A stretch of DNA of 64,000 bases from an uncultured Clostridia bacterium (GCA_946414315.1 CAMKNZ010000001.1:231506-295505); one strand, 5' to 3'; shown: positions 33,678-40,205, numbered from the stretch's first letter. Numbers and translations: made by a program. The notes: a model not told the origin generated them from the letters alone.

Positions 33678-34244
33678 TCACTGTGTTCTTCTGGCTCTGA
33701 TCAGTGTGCTTTTGCTAATCCCTGTCATCTTCTGCACCTGCCCGTAACTCTTGCCTGATCCCAAGAGGTCAAGAGCCAGACTGATTTGTTCATCCGTAAA
33801 CTTGCGCGGTCTGCCATCCCTGAAATCAGGGTTCTGCCGCAAGACCTGTTTTGCTGATTGAGTGCGTTCTACGATCATTCCACGCTCGTATTCTGCAAAA
33901 GCGAGCATCACAGTCAATATAAGATTCCCTGTCAAGGTATTCTCCACCAAGCCCATGTTGAGGATGTGCACCTTCACACCACGCTGAAACAGGTCCCGCA
34001 CAGTCTGAACACCTTGAATCGCTGTGCGGGCGAAACGATCCAGTTTCGTGACCACAAGCATATCTGATTCGGTCAGCTTACCCAAGAGAGATTGAAAGGC
34101 AGGTCGTTCCATCGTCTTCCCTGTAAAGGCTTCCTGAATAATCTCTTGGCATCCATATGCAGTGAGTGCGGCAACCTGTTCTTCCAGACTGTTGCCATCG
34201 CGGCTCTGCGTGGCGGTTGACACGCGAGCGTATCCGTAAATCAT
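33678..34244 (-). CDS. Serine recombinase, resolvase/invertase type
   Basis: The 188-residue protein is a small serine recombinase: IYGYARVST with the nucleophile Ser9, [23 protein letters not shown] with the conserved Arg residues, and a C-terminal helix-turn-helix (about 148-188, [22 protein letters not shown]). Enzymes of this size act as resolvases or DNA invertases. Three copies of a 12-bp motif lie directly upstream of the gene (34296-34345) and could be its own site. It is probably transcribed with ArdC from the Cro/CI-controlled promoter at 35816-35844. Confidence 0.9.
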   Translation of the reverse strand: MIYGYARVSTATQSRDGNSLEEQVAALTAYGCQEIIQEAFTGKTMERPAFQSLLGKLTESDMLVVTKLDRFARTAIQGVQTVRDLFQRGVKVHILNMGLVENTLTGNLILTVMLAFAEYERGMIVERTQSAKQVLRQNPDFRDGRPRKFTDEQISLALDLLGSGKSYGQVQKMTGISKSTLIRARRTQ

Positions 34245-34295
34245 TGCTTTTCGCTCCTTCCTGATGATCCTATCTTTTGAACCGATTTGATCATA

Positions 34296-34345
34296 AGTTC
34301 TGGCACGATTTCAGCTCCGTGCCAGAACTCAAAAGTTCTGACACG
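34296..34345. repeat. Three copies of a 12-bp motif before the serine recombinase
   Basis: AGTTCTGGCACG (34296-34307), its complement CGTGCCAGAACT (34318-34329) and AGTTCTGACACG (34334-34345). The first two form a perfect palindrome with a 10-base centre; the third is a direct copy with one change. Candidate binding or crossover site of the recombinase; the first pair could also act as a weak terminator. Confidence 0.65.
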
Positions 34346-34349
34346 ACTA

Positions 34350-34508
34350 TCAATTCGCGCTGCTCATGAACCACTCACGCCCTGCAAGCCAGACATACAT
34401 TTCAGCGTGGTATTCGGTCGTTTGCATATGCGCTTGTGCGTCTTCCTGACTGTTGTATTCATAGTCATTGACTCCATCAGGTTCCCAGACCCGCACGATG
34501 TAGAACAC
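34350..34508 (-). CDS. Very small protein of unknown function (element)
   Basis: A 52-residue reading frame starting at GTG 34508, nine bases after AAAGGG. It encodes VFYIVRVWEPDG and ends EWFMSSAN, with a helical DAQAHMQTTEYHAEMYVWL middle. The pattern resembles single-strand small proteins that accompany ArdC-type genes in Clostridia elements. It lies between ArdC and the recombinase on the same strand with 31 bases to ArdC. No function can be given. Confidence 0.5.
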   Translation of the reverse strand: MFYIVRVWEPDGVNDYEYNSQEDAQAHMQTTEYHAEMYVWLAGREWFMSSAN

Positions 34509-34539
34509 AATCAATCACCCTTTCCAGACCTGACGGGGA

Positions 34540-35364
34540 TCAAGTCCCCATCAGGATGTAATCTACTGCTTTTTCAGCCTTACCCGCGGCGCTGACAATG
34601 AAGCGCTTGTCATCTTTCAAGGCTCGCAGCCATCCCTGAATGTACGCGGCGCTGTTGTGGAAGGACTGCGGCGTTTCCAGTCCGCAATGACTGACAAGGG
34701 CTGCGCTGCCGATCTCGGCAATCAATTCCTCTTTGCTGTACTCTTCGCCGCCAAAGTGTGCAGGCGTTTCCAGTCTCGCAAGCCGTTTCATATGGCCTGT
34801 GCTGTGAACCATTTCATGGAAGGCGGTTCCGTAATACTCGGCAGTCTCGGCGAACTGTGCCAAGAGAGGAAGCACAATCCGATCTGCGGCGGGCTGATAA
34901 AAAGCGGCATCCCCTTCGGCATGTTCCAGACTGACGCTCTCACGCTCCACATATGCGGCGATGATGCTTTCCGCAGTTTCGTCTGCGGTTGCGCTGTTCG
35001 GCATGGGCTGCGTGTGCTTTGCCGTGATCCCTTCGCACTGGTCGATGTGGAAAACGTTGTAGTATTTCAGGAAGGGAACCTGCTTCTCTTCCTGCGTGTC
35101 TTCGTCAATCACCGGCAGGAACTTCCAGAAAACCACGATGTGAGATTTTTCACCCTGCCGCACGTGCCCGCCTTCCTGCTGTGCCTGCTTGAAAGTGATG
35201 TACTCGCCGGGACGACCCAAGAGCATCTGATTCAGCAGGGAGTAACGCTTGCCGGTCGTGTGGCTGATTGCCGCGCCGCTTGCGATCCAAGGCTTTTTCC
35301 AAGGGATGATTCCCTTTTCCATTTCACTGATGATCCTGTTGGTTATTTCGCCGTAAATGTCCAT
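34540..35364 (-). CDS. ArdC-like antirestriction protein with zincin motif
   Basis: The 274-residue protein has the ArdC-type N domain (ITNRIISEMEKGIIPWKKPW, NQMLLGRPGEYITFKQAQQEGG, VFWKF near 80) and a C-terminal zincin-like metallopeptidase domain with HEMVHSTGH at about residue 183 and ELIAEIGSA as third-ligand helix. ArdC protects incoming plasmid DNA from restriction and binds single-stranded DNA. Its presence argues that the element moves between cells as single-stranded or unmodified DNA. It is part of the leftward operon under the Cro/CI-type switch. Confidence 0.88.
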   Translation of the reverse strand: MDIYGEITNRIISEMEKGIIPWKKPWIASGAAISHTTGKRYSLLNQMLLGRPGEYITFKQAQQEGGHVRQGEKSHIVVFWKFLPVIDEDTQEEKQVPFLKYYNVFHIDQCEGITAKHTQPMPNSATADETAESIIAAYVERESVSLEHAEGDAAFYQPAADRIVLPLLAQFAETAEYYGTAFHEMVHSTGHMKRLARLETPAHFGGEEYSKEELIAEIGSAALVSHCGLETPQSFHNSAAYIQGWLRALKDDKRFIVSAAGKAEKAVDYILMGT

Positions 35365-35390
35365 TTGATTTGCTCCCTTCCTCTTGTGAG

Positions 35391-35471
35391 GGGAGCGGGA
35401 ACCGTGGTAGAATGTTCCCGCTCCCGTGGTTTGTCATGATTCCGTGGTGAGCATCTGACCGGGTGCTGTGG
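35391..35471. repeat. Hairpin and CCGTGGT repeats between ArdC and the 91-residue gene
   Basis: A perfect 12-bp palindrome (35391-35402 with 35414-35425) is followed by CCGTGGT at 35402, 35424 and 35442 and CTGTGGT at 35465, about two helical turns apart. These fill a 121-base intergenic gap in the leftward operon. Possible repeated protein-binding site. Confidence 0.55.
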
Positions 35472-35485
35472 TAGGTGCCCGGTTT

Positions 35486-35761
35486 TCAAATAACCTTGAA
35501 GGGTCTTGTGACCACGGTCTTGTAATACCCTTCAAGCGCATCGCCCAGAACCTTTTTCAGTGCCGTGGTGTCCATCCTGCGGGAAACCGTGGCTTTGTAG
35601 GTGACTTTCCAAGTTCCCGCCATCATGGTTTCCTCTTCGCCCATGTAAGCCTTGATTTCATCAGTCAGGGCTTCGGCTTCGGTCTGCAAGTCTTCGATCA
35701 TTTTACGGAGTTCCATCAGATCGGAAACCTTGGTGATGATGCTGTCGTTCGCCTTACACAT
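35486..35761 (-). CDS. Small phage/element-type coiled-coil protein
   Basis: A 91-residue protein with a helical, coiled-coil first half (LMELRKMIEDLQTEAEALTDEIKAYMG) and a beta-strand second half (TWKVTYKATVSRRMDTTALKKVLGD, ending TVVTRPFKVI). The layout is that of small proteins that accompany YqaJ-type recombination modules in phages and elements, including the S-R-x-D-T-x-x-L turn. No recombinase of that type is present here. It is the first gene of the leftward operon behind the promoter with the Cro/CI operator. Confidence 0.6.
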   Translation of the reverse strand: MCKANDSIITKVSDLMELRKMIEDLQTEAEALTDEIKAYMGEEETMMAGTWKVTYKATVSRRMDTTALKKVLGDALEGYYKTVVTRPFKVI

Positions 35762-35815
35762 TGTTTTTTACCTTCCTTTCATTCGTGGGGACTTGCTGCC
35801 CCTCTTGACATTGTT

Positions 35816-35844
35816 ATTATATAACGAATTGCGTTATTTGTCAA
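35816..35844 (-). promoter_or_regulatory. Leftward promoter with operator O1
   Basis: Minus-strand TTGACA (35844-35839), 17 bases, TATAAT (35821-35816): a consensus promoter. Its spacer is the palindrome ATAACG-N5-CGTTAT (35821-35837). It drives the 91-residue gene, ArdC and probably the serine recombinase. Confidence 0.85.
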
Positions 35845-35895
35845 CACTTTTTCGTTATTTTCTTTCATTTTTTTAGAATTTTTTCACGCAAACAG

Positions 35896-35924
35896 TTGTG
35901 AAATAACTCAATTCGTGATACAAT
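35896..35924 (+). promoter_or_regulatory. Rightward promoter with operator O2
   Basis: TTGTGA (35896-35901), 17 bases, TACAAT (35919-35924). Its spacer, ATAACTCAATTCGTGAT (35903-35919), differs from O1 (read on the minus strand as ATAACGCAATTCGTTAT) at two of 17 positions. It drives the Cro/CI-type regulator. Confidence 0.8.
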
Positions 35925-35947
35925 CCCGCCTGAAAGGGTGTGATTCG

Positions 35948-36160
35948 ATGATCAAATTTCGCGTGAGGGTACAACTTGCCCTGAAAGAGATCAATCAAAA
36001 GCAGTTGGCTGATTTGACCGGGGTACGTCCTTCGACCATCTCGGCAATTTGTACGGGGTCTGTGAAGCACCTGCCCATCGATGCACTTGAAAAAATCTGC
36101 GCTGTGCTTGAATGTCAGCCCGGCGATCTGATGGAATACATCCCAGACGAACAGGCGTGA
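35948..36160 (+). CDS. Cro/CI-type helix-turn-helix repressor
   Basis: Starting at ATG 35948 the protein has 70 residues and consists only of an XRE-type helix-turn-helix domain (QKQLADLTGVRPSTISAICTG) followed by LPIDALEKICAVLECQPGDLMEYIP, the usual single-domain form. AAAGGG lies upstream of the ATG; a GTG eleven codons earlier is less likely. Two near-identical 17-bp operators sit in the spacers of the promoters on both sides, so it probably represses itself and the ArdC-recombinase operon, keeping the element quiet. Repression, not activation, is inferred from operator position. Confidence 0.88.
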   Translation: MIKFRVRVQLALKEINQKQLADLTGVRPSTISAICTGSVKHLPIDALEKICAVLECQPGDLMEYIPDEQA

Positions 36161-36193
36161 GCCGCCCAAGCATGCGGGAGAGCTGATTCCGAA

Positions 36194-36256
36194 GTGGTGG
36201 CGGGGGGGCGTATTACGGGCGGAAAAACTGGCGCATCCCACACCCCGCCCGCCCAG
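36194..36256. other. GC-rich non-coding stretch between the regulator and the leftward small genes
   Basis: The 200-base gap 36161-36360 has no gene. Within it, a G-rich tract (GGTGGCGGGGGGGCG) and a C-rich tract (CCCCGCCCGCCC) can pair across about 30 bases containing GTATTACGGGCGG. Such strand-asymmetric hairpin regions occur at transfer origins, but no relaxase is present to support that. Confidence 0.3.
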
Positions 36257-36324
36257 GTCTGCACAGATTCCAAGAGTGTCTTCGATTTTGAAAGACGGTG
36301 GCGGAGGCTTGAAAAACAAAATAC

Positions 36325-36352
36325 GGGCTGCTGATTCTTACATCAGCAGCCC
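36325..36352 (-). terminator. Terminator of the three-gene leftward operon
   Basis: GGGCTGCTGAT pairs with ATCAGCAGCCC around six bases, followed on the minus strand by GTATTTTG. It lies just after the stop of the last gene. Confidence 0.7.
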
Positions 36353-36360
36353 GCCGCATG

Positions 36361-36543
36361 TCATTTGAAATACTGTTTGAGCATTTCAGTGACTTTTTTT
36401 TCAACCTGTTTCAACGTTTCCTTGTCGATCACAATTTCAGTATTTGGTTTTTCAGCTTCATCGTCCATCATTTGTGGCACTTCTGAATCAATCCAATTAT
36501 GCAATTCGTTTGTACCGGTTTTTCTTTCTTTTGTTACGTTCAT
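36361..36543 (-). CDS. Small protein of unknown function, paralogous C terminus 1
   Basis: A 60-residue, charged protein that ends EIVIDKETLKQVEKKVTEMLKQYFK. The same ending pattern, with a preceding SEVP, occurs in the upstream neighbour (36563-36877). It has no membrane segment and no cysteine. Last gene of a three-gene leftward operon with the ribbon-helix-helix-like protein. Function unknown. Confidence 0.55.
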   Translation of the reverse strand: MNVTKERKTGTNELHNWIDSEVPQMMDDEAEKPNTEIVIDKETLKQVEKKVTEMLKQYFK

Positions 36544-36562
36544 AATAAATACTCCCTTCGCA

Positions 36563-36877
36563 TTAGTGGAAAATGGACTTGATCATGTCTGTGATTTTCC
36601 GTTTTGCCTCGGCTAATGATTTTTCATCAACCTTGGTTTCAATCGCAACTTGATTCCTCGGGTCTTTCAATACCCGTTGAACGATCTTCGGCACTTCGGA
36701 TGCGACCCATGCTTTGATTCTCAATTCTGTTGCTGCGCACTGCGCATCTGTGTATCGGATTTGGTTTTCCACATGCCGCATGTGGTTTGGTTGGTTTTCT
36801 AATTGCGCTTCCGTTCTCATAACATGAGAAATAACAGCCGCACGATCACTGGCAATGTCTGCTGTGGATAGTCCCAT
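36563..36877 (-). CDS. Small protein of unknown function, paralogous C terminus 2
   Basis: From ATG 36877, after AAGGAGTG, the protein has 104 residues. It is helical, with WVASEVPKIVQRV and a final KVDEKSLAEAKRKITDMIKSIFH that matches the end of the neighbour (SEVP, then V/I-D-x-x-x-L, K, and an amphipathic end in F-H/K). An in-frame TTG two codons earlier is an alternative. The shared amphipathic ending may serve interaction or DNA contact. No family recognised. Confidence 0.6.
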   Translation of the reverse strand: MGLSTADIASDRAAVISHVMRTEAQLENQPNHMRHVENQIRYTDAQCAATELRIKAWVASEVPKIVQRVLKDPRNQVAIETKVDEKSLAEAKRKITDMIKSIFH

Positions 36878-36894
36878 GATCAACGCACTCCTTC

Positions 36895-37065
36895 CTATCC
36901 GCTGTAAGGATTGTACTGTAATACTCGCCTGCGAAAATCGTAATCAGTCAAGTAGATTTCTACCATGCGCCGCATGATTGTAGAAAGAGATAGTTCGCAT
37001 TTCGCCGCATCATGCGCAACGCCTGTTTTCTTGTCATAATCAATTTTGAACTGAATCGTTGTCAA
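36895..37065 (-). CDS. Small ribbon-helix-helix-like protein
   Basis: From TTG 37065, nine bases after GAAGGAG, the product has 56 residues: a strand (TTIQFKIDYD) followed by two helices (VAHDAAKCELSLSTIMRRMVEIYL), which suits a ribbon-helix-helix DNA-binding fold. In elements of this type such proteins act as copy, partition or relaxosome accessory factors. The longer in-frame version reaches to 37131 but lacks a ribosome site. First gene of the leftward three-gene operon, and close to inverted repeat IR-B. Confidence 0.55.
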   Translation of the reverse strand: MTTIQFKIDYDKKTGVAHDAAKCELSLSTIMRRMVEIYLTDYDFRRRVLQYNPYSG

Positions 37066-37149
37066 AACAAACAACTCCTTCTCGTGTTTTTTCTTCACTA
37101 TTGTTGAAGATTCAGAAACACTCCGTAACACGCTTTGCCCAAAGGTGTT

Positions 37150-37207
37150 TTCCTCAAACGTTGATCAATCCAATAAATGACTATTACAAGAATCAACGTT
37201 TGAGGAA
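37150..37207 (+). repeat. Inverted repeat IR-B (16-bp arms)
   Basis: TTCCTCAAACGTTGAT (37150-37165) pairs exactly with ATCAACGTTTGAGGAA (37192-37207) around 26 AT-rich bases. It is the sister of IR-A at 30651-30708; a G-C pair in one is a C-G pair in the other, so pairing is kept. It lies between the divergent leftward operon and the WYL gene. Confidence 0.85.
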
Positions 37208-37250
37208 TGCAAAGTCAGACGGCACATGACGACTGTGACGGGATTTTCGG

Positions 37251-37279
37251 TTGCGTTCTGATTTGCCAGATTTTATAAT
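37251..37279 (+). promoter_or_regulatory. Promoter of the WYL regulator gene
   Basis: TTGCGT (37251-37256), 17 bases, TATAAT (37274-37279), about 40 bases downstream of IR-B. Confidence 0.7.
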
Positions 37280-37312
37280 GTATCAAGAGCATGCAGATCG
37301 GAGTGATGTTCG

Positions 37313-38443
37313 TTGAAGAAATCACAGCGCGGGAAAAAACCAAACCAGAAACTCAAGCCATACGCTGTTCTACAATACCTTTTGAAAAATTCTGATGAAA
37401 ACCATTTCGTCTCTGCAACAGAAATCAAGGGATTCCTACTTGAGTGCTGCGGAATGTATGCTGACCGTCGGTCAATTTACAAAGACATTGAGGAAATCAA
37501 CAGAATCGCCTTGGCTCTGGATGAAGACTGCACTTTGGATGAAGCAGATGAAATGCTGAGTGAAGACGATTCTGACGAATTGAAATTGGTCAAATACGAC
37601 AGTTCAAAAAAAGGATTCTACATTGATCCGTATCGCCGCAAGTACGATCTGAATGATATTCGACTATTGGCAGAATGTGTTTACTCCGCAAAATTCATCG
37701 CTGAAAGTCAAGCCCAGCGGCTTGTCAACGTTGTGAGCAGCTTTGTCAGCGATCATGAGGCAGAAAAAATCCAGCATGATGCTTTCCTGACTGATCGTGT
37801 AAAAACCAACAATAAAAATGTCCTGAATTACATTTCTACTTTGAACGATGCCATGAGCAAAAGCATCGGCGGGGTCAAGCATGTTCCAGAAAAGGTGACT
37901 TTCAAATATCTGAAGTATTCGATCCATGATCTAAGCAATCAGGTTGAAAGGCGGCAGGGCGAAACCTACAAAGTCAGCCCTTACAGACTGCTGATCAATG
38001 ATGGAAATTACTATCTTCTTGCTTTTGATGACAAGAGCCAGAAAATGCGGACTTATCGCGTTGACCGCATGAAAAACGTCAGTCCAACCAAAGAGCCGCG
38101 TGACGGCGAAGAAGTATTTCGTTCAATCGACATTCGAACATACGCACAACGAACCTTTTCGATGTATGAAGGAAAACAGGAGCATGTAACGTTGCAGTTT
38201 ATCATGCCCCTGTTGGATACCGTGATTGATCGGTTTGGCACCAGTCGAGATGTTCAGTATTTTCAGAAAGGTGATCAGTATTTTACAGTGACCACAGATG
38301 TCAAAATCAGTGATCAGTTCTTTGGCTGGATCTTGGGCTTCGGGCGGAGGGCAGCGATTCTTTCTCCGAATCACGTTGTAGAGCAATTCACAGCGTACAT
38401 CGAGAAGATCAGTGAAATGTATAAAGAATACGCAGACGGTTGA
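37313..38443 (+). CDS. WYL-domain transcriptional regulator
   Basis: The 376-residue protein (TTG start at 37313 after CGGAGTG) has an N-terminal winged helix-like region (KLKPYAVLQYLLK, then DRRSIYKDIEEIN near 60-70) and a WYL domain around 210-300 (YKVSPYRLLINDGNYYLLAFDD, YRVDRMKNV). The final part (WILGFGRRAAILSPNHVVEQF) is the usual WCX extension. WYL regulators bind ligands such as nucleic acids or nucleotides and control phage defence and DNA stress genes in several bacteria. Here it sits 20 bases from the integrase stop, in convergent orientation, so it may regulate excision or the small operon to its left. Confidence 0.88.
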   Translation: MKKSQRGKKPNQKLKPYAVLQYLLKNSDENHFVSATEIKGFLLECCGMYADRRSIYKDIEEINRIALALDEDCTLDEADEMLSEDDSDELKLVKYDSSKKGFYIDPYRRKYDLNDIRLLAECVYSAKFIAESQAQRLVNVVSSFVSDHEAEKIQHDAFLTDRVKTNNKNVLNYISTLNDAMSKSIGGVKHVPEKVTFKYLKYSIHDLSNQVERRQGETYKVSPYRLLINDGNYYLLAFDDKSQKMRTYRVDRMKNVSPTKEPRDGEEVFRSIDIRTYAQRTFSMYEGKQEHVTLQFIMPLLDTVIDRFGTSRDVQYFQKGDQYFTVTTDVKISDQFFGWILGFGRRAAILSPNHVVEQFTAYIEKISEMYKEYADG

Positions 38444-38461
38444 TCCGCCTGCGATTCTTCA

Positions 38462-39676
38462 TTACAGACTGTTCAGATTGTGGCGGAGGATGTCTATCCC
38501 ACTCTTTGAAATCGCGATGTAGTATCGCTGCGTGACATGAATGTTGCCATGCCCCATCTGATTGCACAGCAAATGAGTTGGTGTATTCATTTCCGCCATC
38601 ATGGTTCCGAAAGTGTGGCGGAGGAAATGATACTTGAAGTTGATCCCCAGTTTTGATTTGATCTCTCTTGATGGATACTTGAACGAATTGACCGTCTGAA
38701 TCGTACCGTTCGGCAGGCAGTTTACAAGTTCTGTGGAATAAATCTTCTTTCCATCAACATCATCGATCAGGCGGCGCTTCTGCACACGGACTGCCTTGTA
38801 GGTTTTCTCGTCTTCGTCCCGCTGTTTTTTCTTCTGCCGAAGATGCTCTTTCAGCACATCGCACAGGATGATCGTTCTCTTGGAATTGATTGTCTTCGGG
38901 CCAACCAGTTTGATCAGGCTGTCCTGATACTGCATCTGCCGATCAATGGTGATTGTCCCTTCGTCCAAATCCACGTGATCCCATTTCAGGCCAAAGGCTT
39001 CGTTGATCCGAAGCCCGCAGTAACGGCCCAGCAGGTAAGCCGTTTCAGCATTCGTTCCCTTGAAATACTCGTCCAGCCGTTCCAATTCTTCTTTGCTGAA
39101 AGCAACAATGTCCGTGTCGTCTTCAGTTTTCAGTTTCGGCATGTGGATTTTTGTGTTTTTGTTGACGCACAGCTTGTTGTAGGTGTCCACATCCAGATAA
39201 TTACGGGAATACGCCTGCCCGAAGATCAGGTAAAACATTTTCAGGAACGATTCCACGTAGCGAAATGCCAAATTGTCCACGTAGTACAGTTCTGAAAGAT
39301 AGTCCACAACCTCCGCGCAACTGATCTCATCAACGTAGCGATCTCCGAACCGATCCCGCAGGTGGTTTTCCCAGATGCTGTCCTGTTTGCGAATTGTCAT
39401 GTAAGCACGATCTTTGCGGCCCTCCGCGCAAAACTCATCAAACACTTCCTTGACCTTGCGGCGAACAATCTTTGGTCTCTCAGTCTTTTCGATCCGCAGA
39501 TTCACAATCGCCGCTGCTCTTGCCGCAGCCGCTTCTTTCTTTGTTCGGAACTTATTTCCATGTTCATCAAAACTGCATTTGCGCTCAATCCTCTTGCCAT
39601 CAATCTTGACAACAAAACGATAACCCCAGTACCCATTATCCTTTTGAAAAACACTCCCAGTGTTCTTTGTAGCCAT
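38462..39676 (-). CDS. int: Tyrosine recombinase (integrase) of the element
   Basis: Starting at ATG 39676, after AGAAGGTG, the protein has 404 residues: an N-terminal AP2-like arm-binding domain (SVFQKDNGYWGYRFVVKIDGKRIER), a SAM-like core-binding domain (about 65-180), and the catalytic domain with GLRINEA (first Arg), HFLRHTFG (His-x-x-Arg), MGHGNIHVTQRYY with the His and the Tyr nucleophile. This is the integrase layout of Tn916-like and phage-type elements. It lies 270 bases from attR. The arm-binding domain suggests arm sites, which the repeats at both ends could provide. Confidence 0.95.
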   Translation of the reverse strand: MATKNTGSVFQKDNGYWGYRFVVKIDGKRIERKCSFDEHGNKFRTKKEAAAARAAAIVNLRIEKTERPKIVRRKVKEVFDEFCAEGRKDRAYMTIRKQDSIWENHLRDRFGDRYVDEISCAEVVDYLSELYYVDNLAFRYVESFLKMFYLIFGQAYSRNYLDVDTYNKLCVNKNTKIHMPKLKTEDDTDIVAFSKEELERLDEYFKGTNAETAYLLGRYCGLRINEAFGLKWDHVDLDEGTITIDRQMQYQDSLIKLVGPKTINSKRTIILCDVLKEHLRQKKKQRDEDEKTYKAVRVQKRRLIDDVDGKKIYSTELVNCLPNGTIQTVNSFKYPSREIKSKLGINFKYHFLRHTFGTMMAEMNTPTHLLCNQMGHGNIHVTQRYYIAISKSGIDILRHNLNSL

Positions 39677-39945
39677 GGTTTCACCTTCTACTGTTGGGCT
39701 AAAAGGTGGGTCAACATGTTTGGAAAATGTATTTGAGATGCCCAACAGTTGTGTTGAAGATGATAAAAAGATGTATCAAAGTTGATTCCCTTTTGCATCC
39801 TTCCAGATTCATTGACAATCAGAGTATTTCACGGTAAAATGTCAATGAAATCAATCGTTCTGGCATACTGACTACCACTGAAAGGCGGTAATTCCAATGC
39901 AGAATTATTTTGTTACCTTCACCAGCCGCAGGGCGGAGCCCTGCG
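39677..39945. other. Non-coding right end of the element
   Basis: It holds the right copy of the 16-bp inverted repeat (39766-39781), GTTGGGCT at 39693-39700 and a reverse GTTGGGC at 39745-39739, which match the left-end motifs. No gene is present up to attR. Confidence 0.6.
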
Positions 39946-40016
39946 ATGAAATGGCCCGCGACGAAGCCAGACACGGCAAAGCCTTCAAGGGCCTGCTGGA
40001 GCGGTACTTCAAGTAA
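39946..40016 (+). repeat. Right attachment site (attR): displaced 3' end of the rubrerythrin gene
   Basis: It encodes the last 22 codons and stop of rubrerythrin ([13 protein letters not shown] and the ending ERYFK) without start or ribosome site, so it is a gene remnant, not a gene. It matches attL at 65 of 71 bases. Confidence 0.88.
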
Positions 40017-40040
40017 TCTGTCCTGAAGGAGCAATACGTC

Positions 40041-40196
40041 ATGGGTATTATTCCGATCGTGATCCTGGTTCTGATCGCGGCGCTGGTCCTGGTCAGTTAT
40101 CTGCTCTCCCGCCAGGGGAAGGACATCACGGAAAATGCGGCCACGTTCCGCGACCGCTTTCACCGCGTCCGGAATATGGATCAGGACGGAAAGTAA
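40041..40196 (+). CDS. Small single-span membrane protein
   Basis: A 51-residue protein with an N-terminal hydrophobic helix (IIPIVILVLIAALVLVSYLL) and a charged tail (RDRFHRVRNMDQDGK). GAAGGAG precedes the ATG by ten bases. It lies 24 bases after the displaced rubrerythrin end and before a strong terminator. Before the element arrived it would have been co-transcribed with rubrerythrin; now it has lost that promoter unless the element provides one. Function unknown. Confidence 0.65.
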   Translation: MGIIPIVILVLIAALVLVSYLLSRQGKDITENAATFRDRFHRVRNMDQDGK

Positions 40197-40205
40197 GAAC
40201 TGAGC

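Larger units (their letters stand above)
28389..40016. mobile_element. Integrated element in the 3' end of the rubrerythrin gene
   Basis: Bounds are set by a 71-base near-repeat of the rubrerythrin 3' end (28389-28459 and 39946-40016, 65 of 71 identical). The right end carries a tyrosine integrase reading away from it. The 11.6 kb interior is less GC-rich than the flanks and holds a block of unknown genes, a secreted DUF6273 protein, an AAC(3)-type acetyltransferase, a serine recombinase, ArdC, a Cro/CI-type switch, a WYL regulator and small proteins. No relaxase, replication initiator, secretion or capsid gene was recognised. It may be a mobilisable or satellite element, or the remains of a larger one. 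Confidence 0.9.

Noticed and set aside
39946..40016. A second rubrerythrin gene or pseudogene at the right end
   Set aside because: Only the last 22 codons are present with no start; it is the attachment-site remnant of the target gene.
28389..40016. Prophage
   Set aside because: The integrase, Cro/CI-type protein and small genes fit a phage, but no capsid, tail, terminase or lysis gene was recognised in 11.6 kb.
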